A stretch of DNA of 64,000 nucleotides, from the NCBI RefSeq assembly GCF_023639785.1, contig NZ_CP098325.1, positions 3,100,001 to 3,164,000 of the forward strand, read 5' to 3'. The notes beneath the pieces are model-generated. The model saw only the letters and a list, made by a program, of their open reading frames with translations. It made no database searches and had not been told where the DNA came from. Source of the stretch: Leclercia adecarboxylata. GTDB lineage: Bacteria > Pseudomonadota > Gammaproteobacteria > Enterobacterales > Enterobacteriaceae. Numbering within the stretch: position 1 is the first letter of the stretch; each line of letters opens with the position of its first letter. Shown here piece after piece: positions 9,283-19,267 of this stretch. Position numbers and translations under genes: made by a program.

Positions 9283-9328
9283 AGAGCCTTCGAGTGTCGA
9301 TGATGCAATGGCGCGCAGTGTAGCAGTT

Positions 9329-10048
9329 TTACAGCCCTATCGCCTCTTTCAAACTCTTCAGGTAGCGACGGCTGACCGGCACCGTCTGCCCGGCGCGCAG
9401 GACCAACTCCGCCTGGCCATTCTCCTCAAGGCGGATCTCTTTCAGATGCGCCATGTTGACCAGATACTGGCGATGGCAGCGCAGCAGCGGCGTACGGCTC
9501 TCCAGGGTACGCAGCGTCAGTTCGGTAAAGCCCTCTTTTCCCTCATGGCTTGTCACAAACACCCCGCTCATGCGGCTACTGACAAAGGCCACGTCCTCCA
9601 TCTGTAACAGATAAATTCGGCTGTGGCCGGTGCAGGGAATAAACTTCAGCGGCTGCTGGTGTTCCGCCAGGAGCGACACATCCTGCATGCTGCGCTCCTG
9701 GCGCAGGCGATTGAGCGTTTTTTCCAGACGCGGCTCTTCGATGGGTTTCAGCAGATAGTCGAACGCGTGCTCTTCGAATGCTTTAACCGCGTACTCGTCA
9801 AAGGCGGTGAGAAACACAATATAGGGGCGATGCTCCGGGTCGAGCATGCCCACCATCTCCAGGCCGCTGATGCGCGGCATCTGGATATCCAGAAACAGCA
9901 CGTCGGGACGCAGCTTATGCACCGCGCCAATAGCTTCAATGGCGTTAGCGCACTCGCCGACAATCTCAATATCGCTGTGTTCCTGCAGCAAAAAACGCAG
10001 GTTTTCTCGCGCTAAAGGCTCATCATCGACAATCAGCACATTCAACAT
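9329..10048 (-). CDS. btsR: response regulator BtsR (YehT), LytTR type
   Basis: This 239-aa response regulator is the partner of the pyruvate sensor BtsS. The receiver domain (1-120) has the acidic pair VDDE and phospho-acceptor Asp54 in LFLDIQMP. A LytTR DNA-binding domain (about 135-239) contains [12 protein letters not shown] and [17 protein letters not shown]. In E. coli BtsR activates the pyruvate transporter gene btsT. The start at 10048 follows a GGAGGA ribosome-binding site and overlaps the btsS stop by 7 bp. An upstream in-frame ATG at 10123 lies inside btsS and is rejected. Confidence 0.95.
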   Translation of the reverse strand: MLNVLIVDDEPLARENLRFLLQEHSDIEIVGECANAIEAIGAVHKLRPDVLFLDIQMPRISGLEMVGMLDPEHRPYIVFLTAFDEYAVKAFEEHAFDYLLKPIEEPRLEKTLNRLRQERSMQDVSLLAEHQQPLKFIPCTGHSRIYLLQMEDVAFVSSRMSGVFVTSHEGKEGFTELTLRTLESRTPLLRCHRQYLVNMAHLKEIRLEENGQAELVLRAGQTVPVSRRYLKSLKEAIGL

Positions 10049-11730
10049 GCGTGTTCCTCCAGAGGCAGTCTTAAGGTTATGCGGGTAAAGCTGTCGGGCT
10101 CGCAGGTGACGGTAATGCCGCAATTCTCGCCAAAATGGGCGCGCAGGCGTTTATCCACCAGCCCCATTCCCAGGCCTCCCGCCTCGTTTGAGGCGCTATA
10201 GAGCCCGGCATTGTCTTCAATATTCAGCACCAGATAGCGATTAAAGCGGCTGGCGGTGATGGCAATCTCCCCGATGCCCAGCAGCTGGGAGGTGCCGTGC
10301 TTGATCGCATTTTCCACAATCGGCTGTAAGGTAAAGGCGGGCAGCTGCTGCCAGGCCAGCTCATCCGGCACCGAGAGCGTGACGTGCAGGCGCGACTGGA
10401 ACCGGGCCTGCTCAATTTGCAGATAGGCGTTCACATGCTCTATTTCATCCGCCAGGGTGACGATCTCTGACGGCCGCTTCAGGTTCTTGCGGAAGAAGGT
10501 TGAGAGAAACTGCACCAGCTGCGTCGCTTGCTCGCTGTCCCGGCGGATCACCGCCTTCAGGGTATTGAGGGCATTAAAGAGAAAATGCGGGTTCACCTGG
10601 GCGTGCAGCAGCTTGATCTCCGACTGGGTGAGCAGCGCCTTCTGCCGCTCATACTGCCCGGCCAGGATCTGCGCTGAGAGCAGCTGGGCGATCCCCTCTC
10701 CCAGGGTACGGTTGATGGAACTGAACAGGCGGTTTTTCGCCTCGTAGAGCTTTATGGTGCCCATCACCCGCTGATTTTCCCCACGCAGCGGGATCACCAG
10801 CGTTGAGCCCAGCTTGCACTGTGGATGCAGCGAGCAGCGGTACGGCACTTCGTTACCGTCGGCGTAGACTACCTCACCGGTCTCTATTGCGCGAAGCGTA
10901 TATGCGGACGAAATCGGTCTGCCCGGCAGGTGGTGATCGTCCCCGGTGCCGGTAAAGGCCAGCAGCTTTTCACGATCGGTGATGGCGACCGCGCTGATAT
11001 CCAGCTCCTGATGCAGCACCTGCGCCACCTTCATGCTGTTCTCTTCGTTAAAGCCCTGGCGCAGGATCCCCTCCGTCGAGGCCGCGACCTTCAGCGCCGT
11101 CGCTGAAAAGGCCGAGGTATACTTCTCAAACATCGCCCGTTTATCGAGCAGAATGCGCATAAACAGCGCGGCGCCGACCGTGTTGGTGACCATCATTGGC
11201 GCGGCAATGCTGCCCACCAGATGCAGGGCATCCTCGAACGGACGGGCGATGAGCAAAATGATCAGCATCTGTACCAGTTCGGCCACCAGGGTAATTGCGC
11301 CTGCGGTAAGAGGGCTGAAGACTTTATCCGGGCGGCCGCGGCGGATCAGCACGCTGTGGACGAGGCCGCCAAGCAGCCCTTCGACAATGGTTGAGATCAT
11401 ACAGCTCAGCGCCGTCATCCCACCCATTGAGTAGCGATGCAGGCCGCCGGTCAGCCCCACCAGGCCGCCAACCACCGGGCCGCCGAGCAGGCCACCCATC
11501 ACCGCGCCAATCGCACGGGTGTTGGCAATGGAGTCTTCAATATGCAGGCCCAGATAGGTGCCGAGAATGCAAAAGATGGAGAAGGTAACGTAGCAGAGCA
11601 GCTTGTGCGGCAGACGGACGGTGACCTGCATCAGAGGAATGAACAGACGTGTTTTACTCATCAACCACGCGATGACCAGAAACACACACATCTGCTGAAG
11701 CAGCAGCAACACCAGATTAAATTCGTACAT
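10042..11730 (-). CDS. btsS: sensor histidine kinase BtsS (YehU), LytS type
   Basis: This inner-membrane sensor of about 562 aa is a high-affinity pyruvate receptor in E. coli. The order is a 5TM-LYT membrane domain (about residues 1-200), a GAF-like region, the His_kinase motif [22 protein letters not shown] with the phospho-accepting His, and an HATPase domain ([22 protein letters not shown]). It forms an operon with btsR. The start MYEFNLVLL was chosen by similarity to E. coli; an ATG two codons upstream (11736) is equally possible because no strong Shine-Dalgarno separates them. Confidence 0.95.
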   Translation of the reverse strand: MYEFNLVLLLLQQMCVFLVIAWLMSKTRLFIPLMQVTVRLPHKLLCYVTFSIFCILGTYLGLHIEDSIANTRAIGAVMGGLLGGPVVGGLVGLTGGLHRYSMGGMTALSCMISTIVEGLLGGLVHSVLIRRGRPDKVFSPLTAGAITLVAELVQMLIILLIARPFEDALHLVGSIAAPMMVTNTVGAALFMRILLDKRAMFEKYTSAFSATALKVAASTEGILRQGFNEENSMKVAQVLHQELDISAVAITDREKLLAFTGTGDDHHLPGRPISSAYTLRAIETGEVVYADGNEVPYRCSLHPQCKLGSTLVIPLRGENQRVMGTIKLYEAKNRLFSSINRTLGEGIAQLLSAQILAGQYERQKALLTQSEIKLLHAQVNPHFLFNALNTLKAVIRRDSEQATQLVQFLSTFFRKNLKRPSEIVTLADEIEHVNAYLQIEQARFQSRLHVTLSVPDELAWQQLPAFTLQPIVENAIKHGTSQLLGIGEIAITASRFNRYLVLNIEDNAGLYSASNEAGGLGMGLVDKRLRAHFGENCGITVTCEPDSFTRITLRLPLEEHAC

Positions 11731-11948
11731 GCCCACAAACCGGTAACTCTAAAAGCGCGTAACATACACCGAAGCGCATTAACTTTCTTTGCAGTAAAAG
11801 CATGGAAATGTGTTTTCGTGCAACCCATCACACCTTTTGCCGAACATAATCTGATATTCGCATTATTTGTGCGAAAAAAGAGCAATCTTTCCTGGTTCAC
11901 CATTCTGCGTCTACAGTTAATCTGGGTATGTGCAAGCCGGGGGATAAC
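11731..11948. promoter_or_regulatory. divergent promoter region between btsS and mlrA
   Basis: A 218-bp gap between divergent btsSR and mlrA must carry both promoters. It is AT-rich toward mlrA. In E. coli the mlrA promoter depends on sigma S; I cannot fix the boxes here with confidence. Confidence 0.5.
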
Positions 11949-12683
11949 ATGGCGCTCTACACGATAGGGGAAGTGGCACTGCTGTGTGATATCAATCCAG
12001 TCACGTTACGCGCCTGGCAACGGCGTTACGGATTACTTAAACCGCAGCGAACCGACGGCGGACACCGGTTGTTTACGGATTCAGATATCGACCGGATCCG
12101 GGAGATCAAAGGCTGGATCGATAACGGCGTACAGGTCGGGAAGGTCAAAACGTTGTTGAGCCCGGAAGGTCAGGATGAACTGAACATCTGGCGCGAACAG
12201 CAGGAGGTGCTGCTGCGTTATCTGCAGTCCGGCCATCTGCACCGCCTCAGGGTATGGATCAAGGAGCAAGGCAGTGAATACCCGGCGCAAACCTTGATTA
12301 CTCACCTCTTCATTCCGTTACGAAGGCGGTTGCAGTCGCAGCAGCCCACTCTGCAGGCGCTGCTGAGCGCGCTCGACGGGGTGCTGATCAATTACATCTG
12401 TATCTGTCTGGCCAGCGCGCGAAAGAAGAACAGCAAGGATGCGCTGGTAGTGGGCTGGAACGTGCACGACACCACTCGCCTGTGGCTGGAAGCCTGGATT
12501 GCCGCCCAACAGGGCTGGCGTGTCGACGTGCTGGCACATTCCCTGGTGCAGCTGCGCCCCGAGCTCTTCGACGGGCAGACGCTGCTGGTGTGGTGCGGTG
12601 ACTCACCGACGGCGGCCCAGGAGCTGCAGCTGACCCAGTGGCAGGAGCACGGCTATCCCGTCTTCCCGCTGAAAGGCAATTAA
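11949..12683 (+). CDS. mlrA: MerR-like transcriptional activator MlrA
   Basis: This 244-aa regulator has an N-terminal MerR-type winged helix (ALYTIGEVALLCDINPVTLRAWQRRYGLL, ending in TDGGHRLF) and a C-terminal domain resembling B12-binding regulators but without a clear cobalamin motif. In E. coli it works under sigma S to activate csgD and hence curli and biofilm matrix. The start at 11949 follows a GGGGGA ribosome-binding site; the in-frame ATG seven codons upstream is less likely. Confidence 0.95.
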   Translation: MALYTIGEVALLCDINPVTLRAWQRRYGLLKPQRTDGGHRLFTDSDIDRIREIKGWIDNGVQVGKVKTLLSPEGQDELNIWREQQEVLLRYLQSGHLHRLRVWIKEQGSEYPAQTLITHLFIPLRRRLQSQQPTLQALLSALDGVLINYICICLASARKKNSKDALVVGWNVHDTTRLWLEAWIAAQQGWRVDVLAHSLVQLRPELFDGQTLLVWCGDSPTAAQELQLTQWQEHGYPVFPLKGN

Positions 12684-12742
12684 TGGTTCATTAACACCCG
12701 CGCTTCACCGTATAATCGCCCTGTTAACATCAGGAGCACATT

Positions 12743-12856
12743 ATGAAGGCAACCAAAGTCGCGGTTATCACCCTGTTCTTTCTCATGGCCGTCAGCGGTA
12801 TTGGTGGCGTGATGCTGGCAGGTTATTCGTTTATTGTCCGTGGCGGTGTCGGCTGA
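12743..12856 (+). CDS. yohO: small membrane protein YohO
   Basis: A 37-aa protein with one hydrophobic helix: [19 protein letters not shown], then [18 protein letters not shown]. It matches E. coli YohO (35 aa) in the [10 protein letters not shown] core and ends with a short basic tail. AGGAG lies 7 bases upstream of the ATG. Its last 26 bp overlap the 3' end of yehW on the opposite strand. Function unknown; the protein is probably in the inner membrane. Confidence 0.85.
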   Translation: MKATKVAVITLFFLMAVSGIGGVMLAGYSFIVRGGVG

Positions 12857-13568
12857 GGCTTCTTGCCAGCCGCTCAAAGGCGCGATCCACCACAATCGCT
12901 GCCAGCGCTACCAGCAGCGCCCCCTGGATAATATAGGCGGTATTAAAGCCGCTTAAGCCGATAATAATCGGCGTCCCCAGCGTACTGGCCCCCACCGTTG
13001 ACGCAATGGCCGCCGTGCCGATATTGACGATCACCGAGGTGCGCACCCCGGCCAGCATAACCGGCGCGGCCAGCGGCAGTTCGACGTTACGCAGACGCTG
13101 CCAGCTACTCATCCCCATCCCTTCTGCCACGCTGATTGCCGCTGCGGGTACCGCCGCCAGCCCGGCAAGCGTCGCCTGCAAAATCGGCAGTACGCCATAC
13201 AGGATCAGCGCGATAATCGCCGGCTGCTGACCAAAGCCCATCACCGGCACCGCAATCGCCAGCACGGCAACCGGCGGGAAGGTCTGGCCGACGGCGGCGA
13301 TGGTCTCCACCAGCGGGCGAAACTCTTGCCCTGAAGGTCGCGTGACCGCAATCCCGGCCCCAGCCCCCAGCACGATGGCGAAGAGGCTTGAGGCGCCCAC
13401 CAGCCAGAAGTGGGCGAGCGTCAGGACAACAAAGCTCTCCTGCTGATAGACCGGGCGCGGCAGTTCGGGGAACAGCGCGCTGAAGAGCGGCGCGCTGTAG
13501 GGCATCAGGAGCAGGAGTGCAACGAAAAGCGCCACCAGCCACAGGAGCGGATCGCGTAACCACTTCAT
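12831..13568 (-). CDS. yehW: ABC transporter permease YehW
   Basis: This 245-aa inner-membrane permease has the BPD_transp_1 fold and is the second permease of the OsmF (glycine betaine/choline-type) importer. Its EAA-like loop is [29 protein letters not shown]. The start [10 protein letters not shown] overlaps the yehX stop by 4 bp (ATGA), a sign of translational coupling. The longer reading frame upstream lies inside yehX. In E. coli the system has low affinity for glycine betaine and its main substrate is unclear. Confidence 0.94.
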   Translation of the reverse strand: MKWLRDPLLWLVALFVALLLLMPYSAPLFSALFPELPRPVYQQESFVVLTLAHFWLVGASSLFAIVLGAGAGIAVTRPSGQEFRPLVETIAAVGQTFPPVAVLAIAVPVMGFGQQPAIIALILYGVLPILQATLAGLAAVPAAAISVAEGMGMSSWQRLRNVELPLAAPVMLAGVRTSVIVNIGTAAIASTVGASTLGTPIIIGLSGFNTAYIIQGALLVALAAIVVDRAFERLARSLSRHRHGQ

Positions 13569-14497
13569 GTTGCCTCCCGGGCCAGCAGGTCGCGAAACCA
13601 GAGCGTGCCGCACGGCTTGTCCTGGTCATCCACCACCGGCAGGCTTTCACAGCCCTGACTGACAAATGCCGAAAGCGCATCGCGCAGGCTCATGGATGCC
13701 CGCAGGGGGCTCTCGCCCGGGATGATTTCCGGGCGCATCGACTCACCCACCGTACGCAGCGACAGCAGGCGTACGCCCAGCTCGCTGCGGCCAAAAAACT
13801 CGCGCACAAAGCCATTTGCCGGCTGGGTAAGCAGCGCCAGCGGCGTGCCCTGCTGCACCACCCTGCCGCTGTCCATCAGCACCAGATGGTCCGCCAGGCG
13901 GAGCGCCTCGTCGATATCGTGGGTCACCAGCACAATGGTGCGGCCCAGGATGCGGTGAATACGGGTCATCTCCAGCTGCAACGCGCTGCGGGTAACCGGG
14001 TCAAGCGCACCAAAGGGTTCATCCATCAGCAGCACTTCCGGATTAGCGGCCAGGGCTCGCGCCACTCCGACACGCTGCTGCTGTCCGCCCGAAAGCTGAT
14101 GCGGGTAACGCTCGCGTATCCCGGGGTCCAGCCCCAGCAGCGCCATCAGTTCATCCACCCGATCGTCAATTTTTTGCTGCGGCCATTTTTGCAGCTGGGG
14201 CACGGTGGCGATATTGCGCGCCACCGTCCAGTGCGGGAACAGCCCGATGGACTGGATGGCATAACCCATCCGACGGCGCAGCTCCAGCACCGGCAGGCTG
14301 CGGATCTCCTGCCCGGCAAAGCGGATCAGGCCGCTGTCGTGCTCCACCAGCCGGTTGATCATTTTCAGGGTGGTCGATTTGCCCGATCCCGAGGTGCCCA
14401 CCAGCACCGAAAAGGCCCCTTCAGCAAAGGTCAGATCCAGATTGCTGACCGCGGGCTCCCCGGCAAAGGTTTTACTTACATCATGAAATTCAATCAT
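13565..14497 (-). CDS. yehX: ABC transporter ATP-binding protein YehX
   Basis: This 310-aa ATPase energises the OsmF-YehYW importer. It carries Walker [10 protein letters not shown], signature [16 protein letters not shown], Walker [13 protein letters not shown] and the switch His in VLVTHD. A C-terminal CBS-like extension follows, typical of ProV/OpuCA-like ATPases that sense ionic strength. The start at 14497 gives [11 protein letters not shown], as in E. coli, and overlaps yehY by 8 bp. Confidence 0.95.
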   Translation of the reverse strand: MIEFHDVSKTFAGEPAVSNLDLTFAEGAFSVLVGTSGSGKSTTLKMINRLVEHDSGLIRFAGQEIRSLPVLELRRRMGYAIQSIGLFPHWTVARNIATVPQLQKWPQQKIDDRVDELMALLGLDPGIRERYPHQLSGGQQQRVGVARALAANPEVLLMDEPFGALDPVTRSALQLEMTRIHRILGRTIVLVTHDIDEALRLADHLVLMDSGRVVQQGTPLALLTQPANGFVREFFGRSELGVRLLSLRTVGESMRPEIIPGESPLRASMSLRDALSAFVSQGCESLPVVDDQDKPCGTLWFRDLLAREAT

Positions 14498-15647
14498 TGG
14501 TTCTCCTTCGCAGCAGGGCCATCCACAGCGCAAACAGCGCATCCACCACCACCGCCAGGACGATGGTGGGTATAACCCCCAGCAGCACCAGATCCAGGGC
14601 GCTGCTCAGCAGCCCCTGGAACACCAGCGCCCCGAATCCTCCGGCGCCGATTAATGCCGCGATCACCGCCATCCCCACGGTTTGCACCGCCACCACGCGC
14701 AGGCCGCGCAGCAGCACCGGCAGTGCCAGCGGGAGCTGGATCTGCCAGAAGCGCTGGCGGCTGTTCATCCCCATCGCATCGGCGCTCTCCAGCACCTCGG
14801 CAGGTACCTGGCTGAGCCCCGCCAGTACCCCGCGCGCCAGCGGCAACAGGGCATAAAGTACCAGGGCGATCAGCGCCGGGGTCATGCCGGTGCCGGCAAT
14901 GCCCAGCGAGGAGAGCCAGGGCCAGGCGCGGGACAGCCCGGCGAGCGGGGCAATCAGCAGGCCGAACAGCGCCACGGAGGGGATAGTCTGGATGACGTTC
15001 AGCACCGCAAATACCGGCCCCTGGGAGGACGGGCGGCGATAACAGAGAAGCCCCAGCGGTACGCCGATAACCAGCGCCGGAACGAGTGTCCCCAGCAGCA
15101 GAGTGAGATGCTGCTGCCCGGCATCGTTAAAGACATCCTGCCGGTTGGCGTACTCCTTCATCAACGAGAGCGCATTGAGTTCGCCGCTGAACAGCAGCAT
15201 CAGGGGCAGGATCCAGATTTGCGCCTGCAGCAGCCAGCGCCAGAGCGGCTGCGGGCTGAGCCGACGTATGGCATCGCTACAGGCCAGCAGGCAGAGCGCC
15301 AGCCAGAGCCACAGCCCGCTGCCCACGGCGGTACGCGCCAGCGGGCTTTCGCTGCTGGCAAGATGCGACGCGGCAAGGCCCGCACTCCAGACCAGCCCGG
15401 CGAACAGCAGCTCGCACACCGCAAGCGTTGCGACATATGCCCAGCGCCCGCGCATCAGCGACAGGCCCAGCAGCAGGCCGAGCGGGATGAGCAGCAGCGC
15501 AGGGGAAAACGTCCAGACCTGCCAGACGGCGCGCCCTTCCCCGGACACCAGCCGGTTCGGGGCGAAATTCACAAAAGGTAGCGCGCCTGCTGCCAGGGCT
15601 ATGGCAGCCATCAGCAGCAGCACGCGGTTATGACATTTTATCGGCAC
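14490..15647 (-). CDS. yehY: ABC transporter permease YehY
   Basis: A 385-aa inner-membrane permease, longer than YehW because of extra N-terminal membrane segments. The conserved permease core lies in the second half, with the loop [34 protein letters not shown]. It sits between osmF (19-bp gap) and yehX in the order osmF-yehY-yehX-yehW. Length equals that of E. coli YehY. Confidence 0.94.
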   Translation of the reverse strand: MPIKCHNRVLLLMAAIALAAGALPFVNFAPNRLVSGEGRAVWQVWTFSPALLLIPLGLLLGLSLMRGRWAYVATLAVCELLFAGLVWSAGLAASHLASSESPLARTAVGSGLWLWLALCLLACSDAIRRLSPQPLWRWLLQAQIWILPLMLLFSGELNALSLMKEYANRQDVFNDAGQQHLTLLLGTLVPALVIGVPLGLLCYRRPSSQGPVFAVLNVIQTIPSVALFGLLIAPLAGLSRAWPWLSSLGIAGTGMTPALIALVLYALLPLARGVLAGLSQVPAEVLESADAMGMNSRQRFWQIQLPLALPVLLRGLRVVAVQTVGMAVIAALIGAGGFGALVFQGLLSSALDLVLLGVIPTIVLAVVVDALFALWMALLRRRTND

Positions 15648-15666
15648 AGCACGGTCCTGCGGCGGG

Positions 15667-16584
15667 TTATTTCACCAGCCCTTTTTGCTTCAGGTAATCT
15701 GCCGCCACTTTTTTGGCATCCAGCCCTTCCACTGCAATGCTGGCATTCAGCTGCTGCAGCGTTTTTTCATCCAGCGTTTCAAATACCGGCTTCAGCCAGG
15801 CGTCCAGCTCCGGGTACGCTTTCAGCACCGCCTCACGCACGACCGGCGTTGGGGCGTAGATAGGCTGAACGCCTTTCGGATCGGTCAGGGTTTGCAGGCC
15901 AAGCGCCGCGACAGGGCCGTCGGTGCCGTAGGCCATCGCCGCGTTGACGCCCGAGGTTTGCTGGGCCGCCGCCTTAATGGTGACGGCAGTATCGCCCCCC
16001 GCCAGAGAGAGAAGCTGGCTCTGGTCGAGCTTGAAGTCGTAGGCTTTTTCAAAGGCCGGGAGGGCGTCCGGGCGCTCGATAAACTCGGCTGAGGCTGCAA
16101 GTTTGAAATCGCCCTTCTCTTTCAGGTAGCGGCTGAGATCTTCAAGGGAGGTGAGTTTGCCTTTCTCCGCCATGTCCTTGCGTACCGCGATGGTCCAGGT
16201 ATTGTTGGCCGGGGCCGGGGTAAGCCAGATCAGCTTGTTTTGTTCGGCATCGAGTTTTTTAACTTTCTCGTACCCGTTCTTAGCATTTTTCCACGCCGGG
16301 TCATTTTCATCTTTAAAGAAGAAGGCCCCGTTGCCGGTGTATTCCGGGTAGATATCCAGCTCGCCCGAGGTGATGGCCCCGCGCACCACCGGGGTGGTGC
16401 CCAGCTGTACTTTATTGACGGTTTTAACCCCGTGGCTCTCCAGCACCTGCAAAATGATGTTGCCCAGCAGCGCGCCTTCCGTATCGATTTTCGACCCGAC
16501 CTTTACCGGCTCCGCCGCCTGTAATGGCAGGCTCAACGCCGCCAGCAACGCCGTTGAGCCAACAATCCCCTTTAAAATAGTCAT
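15667..16584 (-). CDS. osmF: osmoprotectant-type periplasmic binding protein OsmF (YehZ)
   Basis: This 305-aa binding protein has a signal peptide (likely cleaved after LPLQA) and an OpuAC-type substrate-binding fold. The start of the mature part, [21 protein letters not shown], matches E. coli OsmF. It is the first gene of the four-gene importer operon. In E. coli the operon is induced by sigma S and osmotic shock. Confidence 0.95.
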   Translation of the reverse strand: MTILKGIVGSTALLAALSLPLQAAEPVKVGSKIDTEGALLGNIILQVLESHGVKTVNKVQLGTTPVVRGAITSGELDIYPEYTGNGAFFFKDENDPAWKNAKNGYEKVKKLDAEQNKLIWLTPAPANNTWTIAVRKDMAEKGKLTSLEDLSRYLKEKGDFKLAASAEFIERPDALPAFEKAYDFKLDQSQLLSLAGGDTAVTIKAAAQQTSGVNAAMAYGTDGPVAALGLQTLTDPKGVQPIYAPTPVVREAVLKAYPELDAWLKPVFETLDEKTLQQLNASIAVEGLDAKKVAADYLKQKGLVK

Positions 16585-16632
16585 TCCGCTTTCCTCATGA
16601 TTTTGCCGCCTTTTTCAGAGGCTTGAGAGAAA

Positions 16633-16640
16633 AGCGTAGT
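16633..16640 (-). promoter_or_regulatory. osmF: possible sigma-S -10 element of osmF
   Basis: On the minus strand ACTACGCTTTT sits about 50 bp upstream of the osmF start and fits the extended sigma-S -10 pattern (CTAYRCT). The E. coli operon depends on RpoS. The assignment here is by eye only. Confidence 0.4.
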
Positions 16641-16700
16641 CGAAAAGTGGGGTTTTAGCGCGCCATTCATAAATTGTGTAAGGCGCCCCACTTTCGCTAT

Positions 16701-16770
16701 TGCCGGGTGGCGCTACGCTTACCCGGCCTACATAACCGCAGGCCCGTGCAAGCGCAGCGCCGTCGGGCGG
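16701..16770. repeat. BIME: paired REP palindromes
   Basis: Two inverted REP units (GCCGGGTGGCGCTACGCTTA and the reverse-oriented GCAAGCGCAGCGCCGTCGGG) are joined by a short spacer. They lie between osmF and bglX, i.e. downstream of bglX. Confidence 0.85.
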
Positions 16771-16780
16771 TTTTACAGGT

Positions 16781-19078
16781 TTACAGCAGCTCGAACTCGC
16801 CCTTATTCACGCGGGCTGAATCCGTACCAATAAAGACGTTGAATTTGCCTGGCTCAGCGGCATATTTCATCTGCTGGTTCCAGAACTTCAGCGCATCCAC
16901 GTCAATCGGGAAGCTGATGGTTTTGGTTTCACCCGGTTTCAGGTTCACCTTCTCAAAGCCACGCAGCTGTTTCACCGGGCGGCTCATGGAGGCGGTCACG
17001 TCCTGAACGTACATCTGGACCACCGTCTCCCCTTCGCGTTTACCGGTATTGGTAACGTCGACGCTGGCGGTAACTGTGCCGTCTGCCTTCATGGTCGGCG
17101 CAGACATTTTCACGTCAGACACCTTAAAGGTGGTGTAGCTCAGACCGTAACCAAACGGATACAGCGGGCCGTTCGCTTCGTCGAAATAGCGCGAGGTATA
17201 CTTGTTCGGCTTGTCGGCGTTATACGGACGACCGGTGTTCAGGTGGCTGTAGTACACCGGGATCTGCCCGACGGAGCGCGGGAAGGACATCGGCAGTTTG
17301 CCGGACGGGTTGTAGTCACCAAACAGCACGTCGGCAATAGCGTTACCGCCTTCGGTACCGGCGAACCAGGTTTCCAGAATGGCGTCAGCCTGCTGATCTT
17401 CTTTCACCAGCGCCAGCGGACGGCCGTTCATCAGCACCAGCACCAGCGGCTTGCCGGTGGCTTTCAGGGCGGCGATCAGATCGCGCTGGCTTTGCGGCAG
17501 GGTGATATCGGTCCGGCTCGACGCCTCATGCGCCATCCCCTGGGCTTCACCCACCACGGCGACCACCACATCAGACTGTTTCGCGGCGTTAACCGCCTCG
17601 TCAATCATCTCCTGGGCAGAGCGCGGATCGACCTTCACCGCCTCTTCATACTGATTGAGGAAAGTCACGATATCGTTATCGCTGGTGACGTTCGCCCCTT
17701 TGGCGTAAATCACTTTACCCTTGTCGCCCAGGGCATCTTTGATGCCGGTCAGCACGGTGACGGACTGATCCGCCACGCCTGCCGCAGACCAGCTGCCCAT
17801 CACGTCGCGCTTGCTGTCGGCCAGCGGGCCCACCACCGCCACGGTGCCGGATTTCGCCAGCGGCAGAGTGTCGAGACGGTTTTTCAGCAGCACCAGGCTT
17901 TCGCGCGCCACTTCACGCGCCTCTTTGCGGTGCAGGCGGCTTTCGGCATTGGTATCCACCGGGTCGGACTCTTTCGGCCCCAGGTGGCTGTACGGATCGT
18001 TGAACAGCCCCATGTCGTATTTCACGTTCAGGACATGGCGCGTGGCGTCGTCCAGCTCCGCCATGGTGACCTTACCGCTCTTCACAAGATCCGGCAGGTA
18101 CTTGCTGTAATACTCGTCGCTCATGCTCATGTTGATGCCGGACTTCAGCGCCACGCGCACCGCATCTTCCGGGTCGGCGGCGGTGCCGTGCTTAATAAGC
18201 TCTTTAATCGCACCGTGGTCAGACACCGTAATACCCTTGAAGCCCCACTGGTCGCGCAGCACGTCTTTCAGCAGCCAGGAGTCGGAGGTGGCCGGGGTGC
18301 CGTTGAGGGAGTTCAGCGCCACCATCACCGCGCCGCTCCCGGCATCGAGACCGGCTTTGTACGGCGGCATATAGTCGTTGAACAGGCGCTGCGGGCTCAT
18401 GTCGACGGTGTTGTACTCTTTACCGCCTTCCACTGCGCCGTAGGCGGCAAAGTGCTTGACGCTGGTCATCACCGAGTAGCGATCCGCCGGGCTTTTGCCC
18501 TGCATCGCTTCCACCATGGTTTTACCCATCGTCGCGGTCAGATAGGTGTCTTCCCCGAACCCTTCCGAGGCGCGGCCCCAGCGCGGATCGCGTGAGACGT
18601 CCACCATCGGCGCCCAGGTCATGTTCAGGCCGTCATCCGCCGCCTCGTAGGCCGACACGCGACCGACGGTTTTCACCGCCTCGAGGTTAAAGGAGGAGGC
18701 CAGACCCAGGCTAATCGGGAAGACGGTACGCTGGCCGTGCACCACGTCGTAGGCGAAGAATAACGGGATTTTCAGGTGGCTGAGTTCCATCACCTGATCC
18801 TGCATCTTGCGGATATCCTGGCGGGTGACGGTGTTGAAGATCGCCCCCACCTGCCCGTTTTTGATCATCTCGCGAATGGCTTCTTTCGGATTATCCGGCC
18901 CGACGCTGATCAGGCGCAGCTGGCCGATTTTCTCGTCTACCGACATCTTTGTGAGCAGGTCGGTCACAAAAGCATCCCGGGCTTCCGGCGTTAGCGGATG
19001 ATTGCCAAACAGGTCGTCAGCCAGCGCGGGTTGCAGCGCCAGACTTACAGCTACCCCAACAGAACAGAGCCATTTCAT
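16781..19078 (-). CDS. bglX: periplasmic beta-glucosidase BglX (GH3)
   Basis: This 765-aa exported glycoside hydrolase has a signal peptide (cleavage after LQPALA), the GH3 N-terminal barrel, the C-terminal alpha/beta sandwich, and a fibronectin-III-like tail. The catalytic nucleophile Asp lies in GFKGITVSDHGA, and KHFAAYGAVEGG is the GH3 substrate-site motif. Length and sequence are those of E. coli BglX. It hydrolyses beta-linked glucosides in the periplasm. Confidence 0.97.
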   Translation of the reverse strand: MKWLCSVGVAVSLALQPALADDLFGNHPLTPEARDAFVTDLLTKMSVDEKIGQLRLISVGPDNPKEAIREMIKNGQVGAIFNTVTRQDIRKMQDQVMELSHLKIPLFFAYDVVHGQRTVFPISLGLASSFNLEAVKTVGRVSAYEAADDGLNMTWAPMVDVSRDPRWGRASEGFGEDTYLTATMGKTMVEAMQGKSPADRYSVMTSVKHFAAYGAVEGGKEYNTVDMSPQRLFNDYMPPYKAGLDAGSGAVMVALNSLNGTPATSDSWLLKDVLRDQWGFKGITVSDHGAIKELIKHGTAADPEDAVRVALKSGINMSMSDEYYSKYLPDLVKSGKVTMAELDDATRHVLNVKYDMGLFNDPYSHLGPKESDPVDTNAESRLHRKEAREVARESLVLLKNRLDTLPLAKSGTVAVVGPLADSKRDVMGSWSAAGVADQSVTVLTGIKDALGDKGKVIYAKGANVTSDNDIVTFLNQYEEAVKVDPRSAQEMIDEAVNAAKQSDVVVAVVGEAQGMAHEASSRTDITLPQSQRDLIAALKATGKPLVLVLMNGRPLALVKEDQQADAILETWFAGTEGGNAIADVLFGDYNPSGKLPMSFPRSVGQIPVYYSHLNTGRPYNADKPNKYTSRYFDEANGPLYPFGYGLSYTTFKVSDVKMSAPTMKADGTVTASVDVTNTGKREGETVVQMYVQDVTASMSRPVKQLRGFEKVNLKPGETKTISFPIDVDALKFWNQQMKYAAEPGKFNVFIGTDSARVNKGEFELL

Positions 19079-19267
19079 CTCGTTTACTCTCTCATCAATA
19101 ACCGCCGGATAGTCGCGGCCAGACCGTACGAAAAGCGCAGTGTGCCATAAACCCTGTTAACCTTGGAGGGTTTATTCTCTGATTTTTCTGGTGAATAGTC
19201 GTTCGCATACAGATTAATCGCGCTATGATTTTCGACGACGCATTTGAATAACCACAAGGGGTGGACG
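19079..19267. promoter_or_regulatory. divergent promoter region between bglX and dld
   Basis: A 189-bp gap between divergent genes; both promoters must lie here. I see no strong operator palindrome. Confidence 0.45.

Noticed and set aside
17243..18595. 450-codon open frame opposite bglX
   Set aside because: Shadow frame of a strongly conserved GH3 gene; no homologous features.
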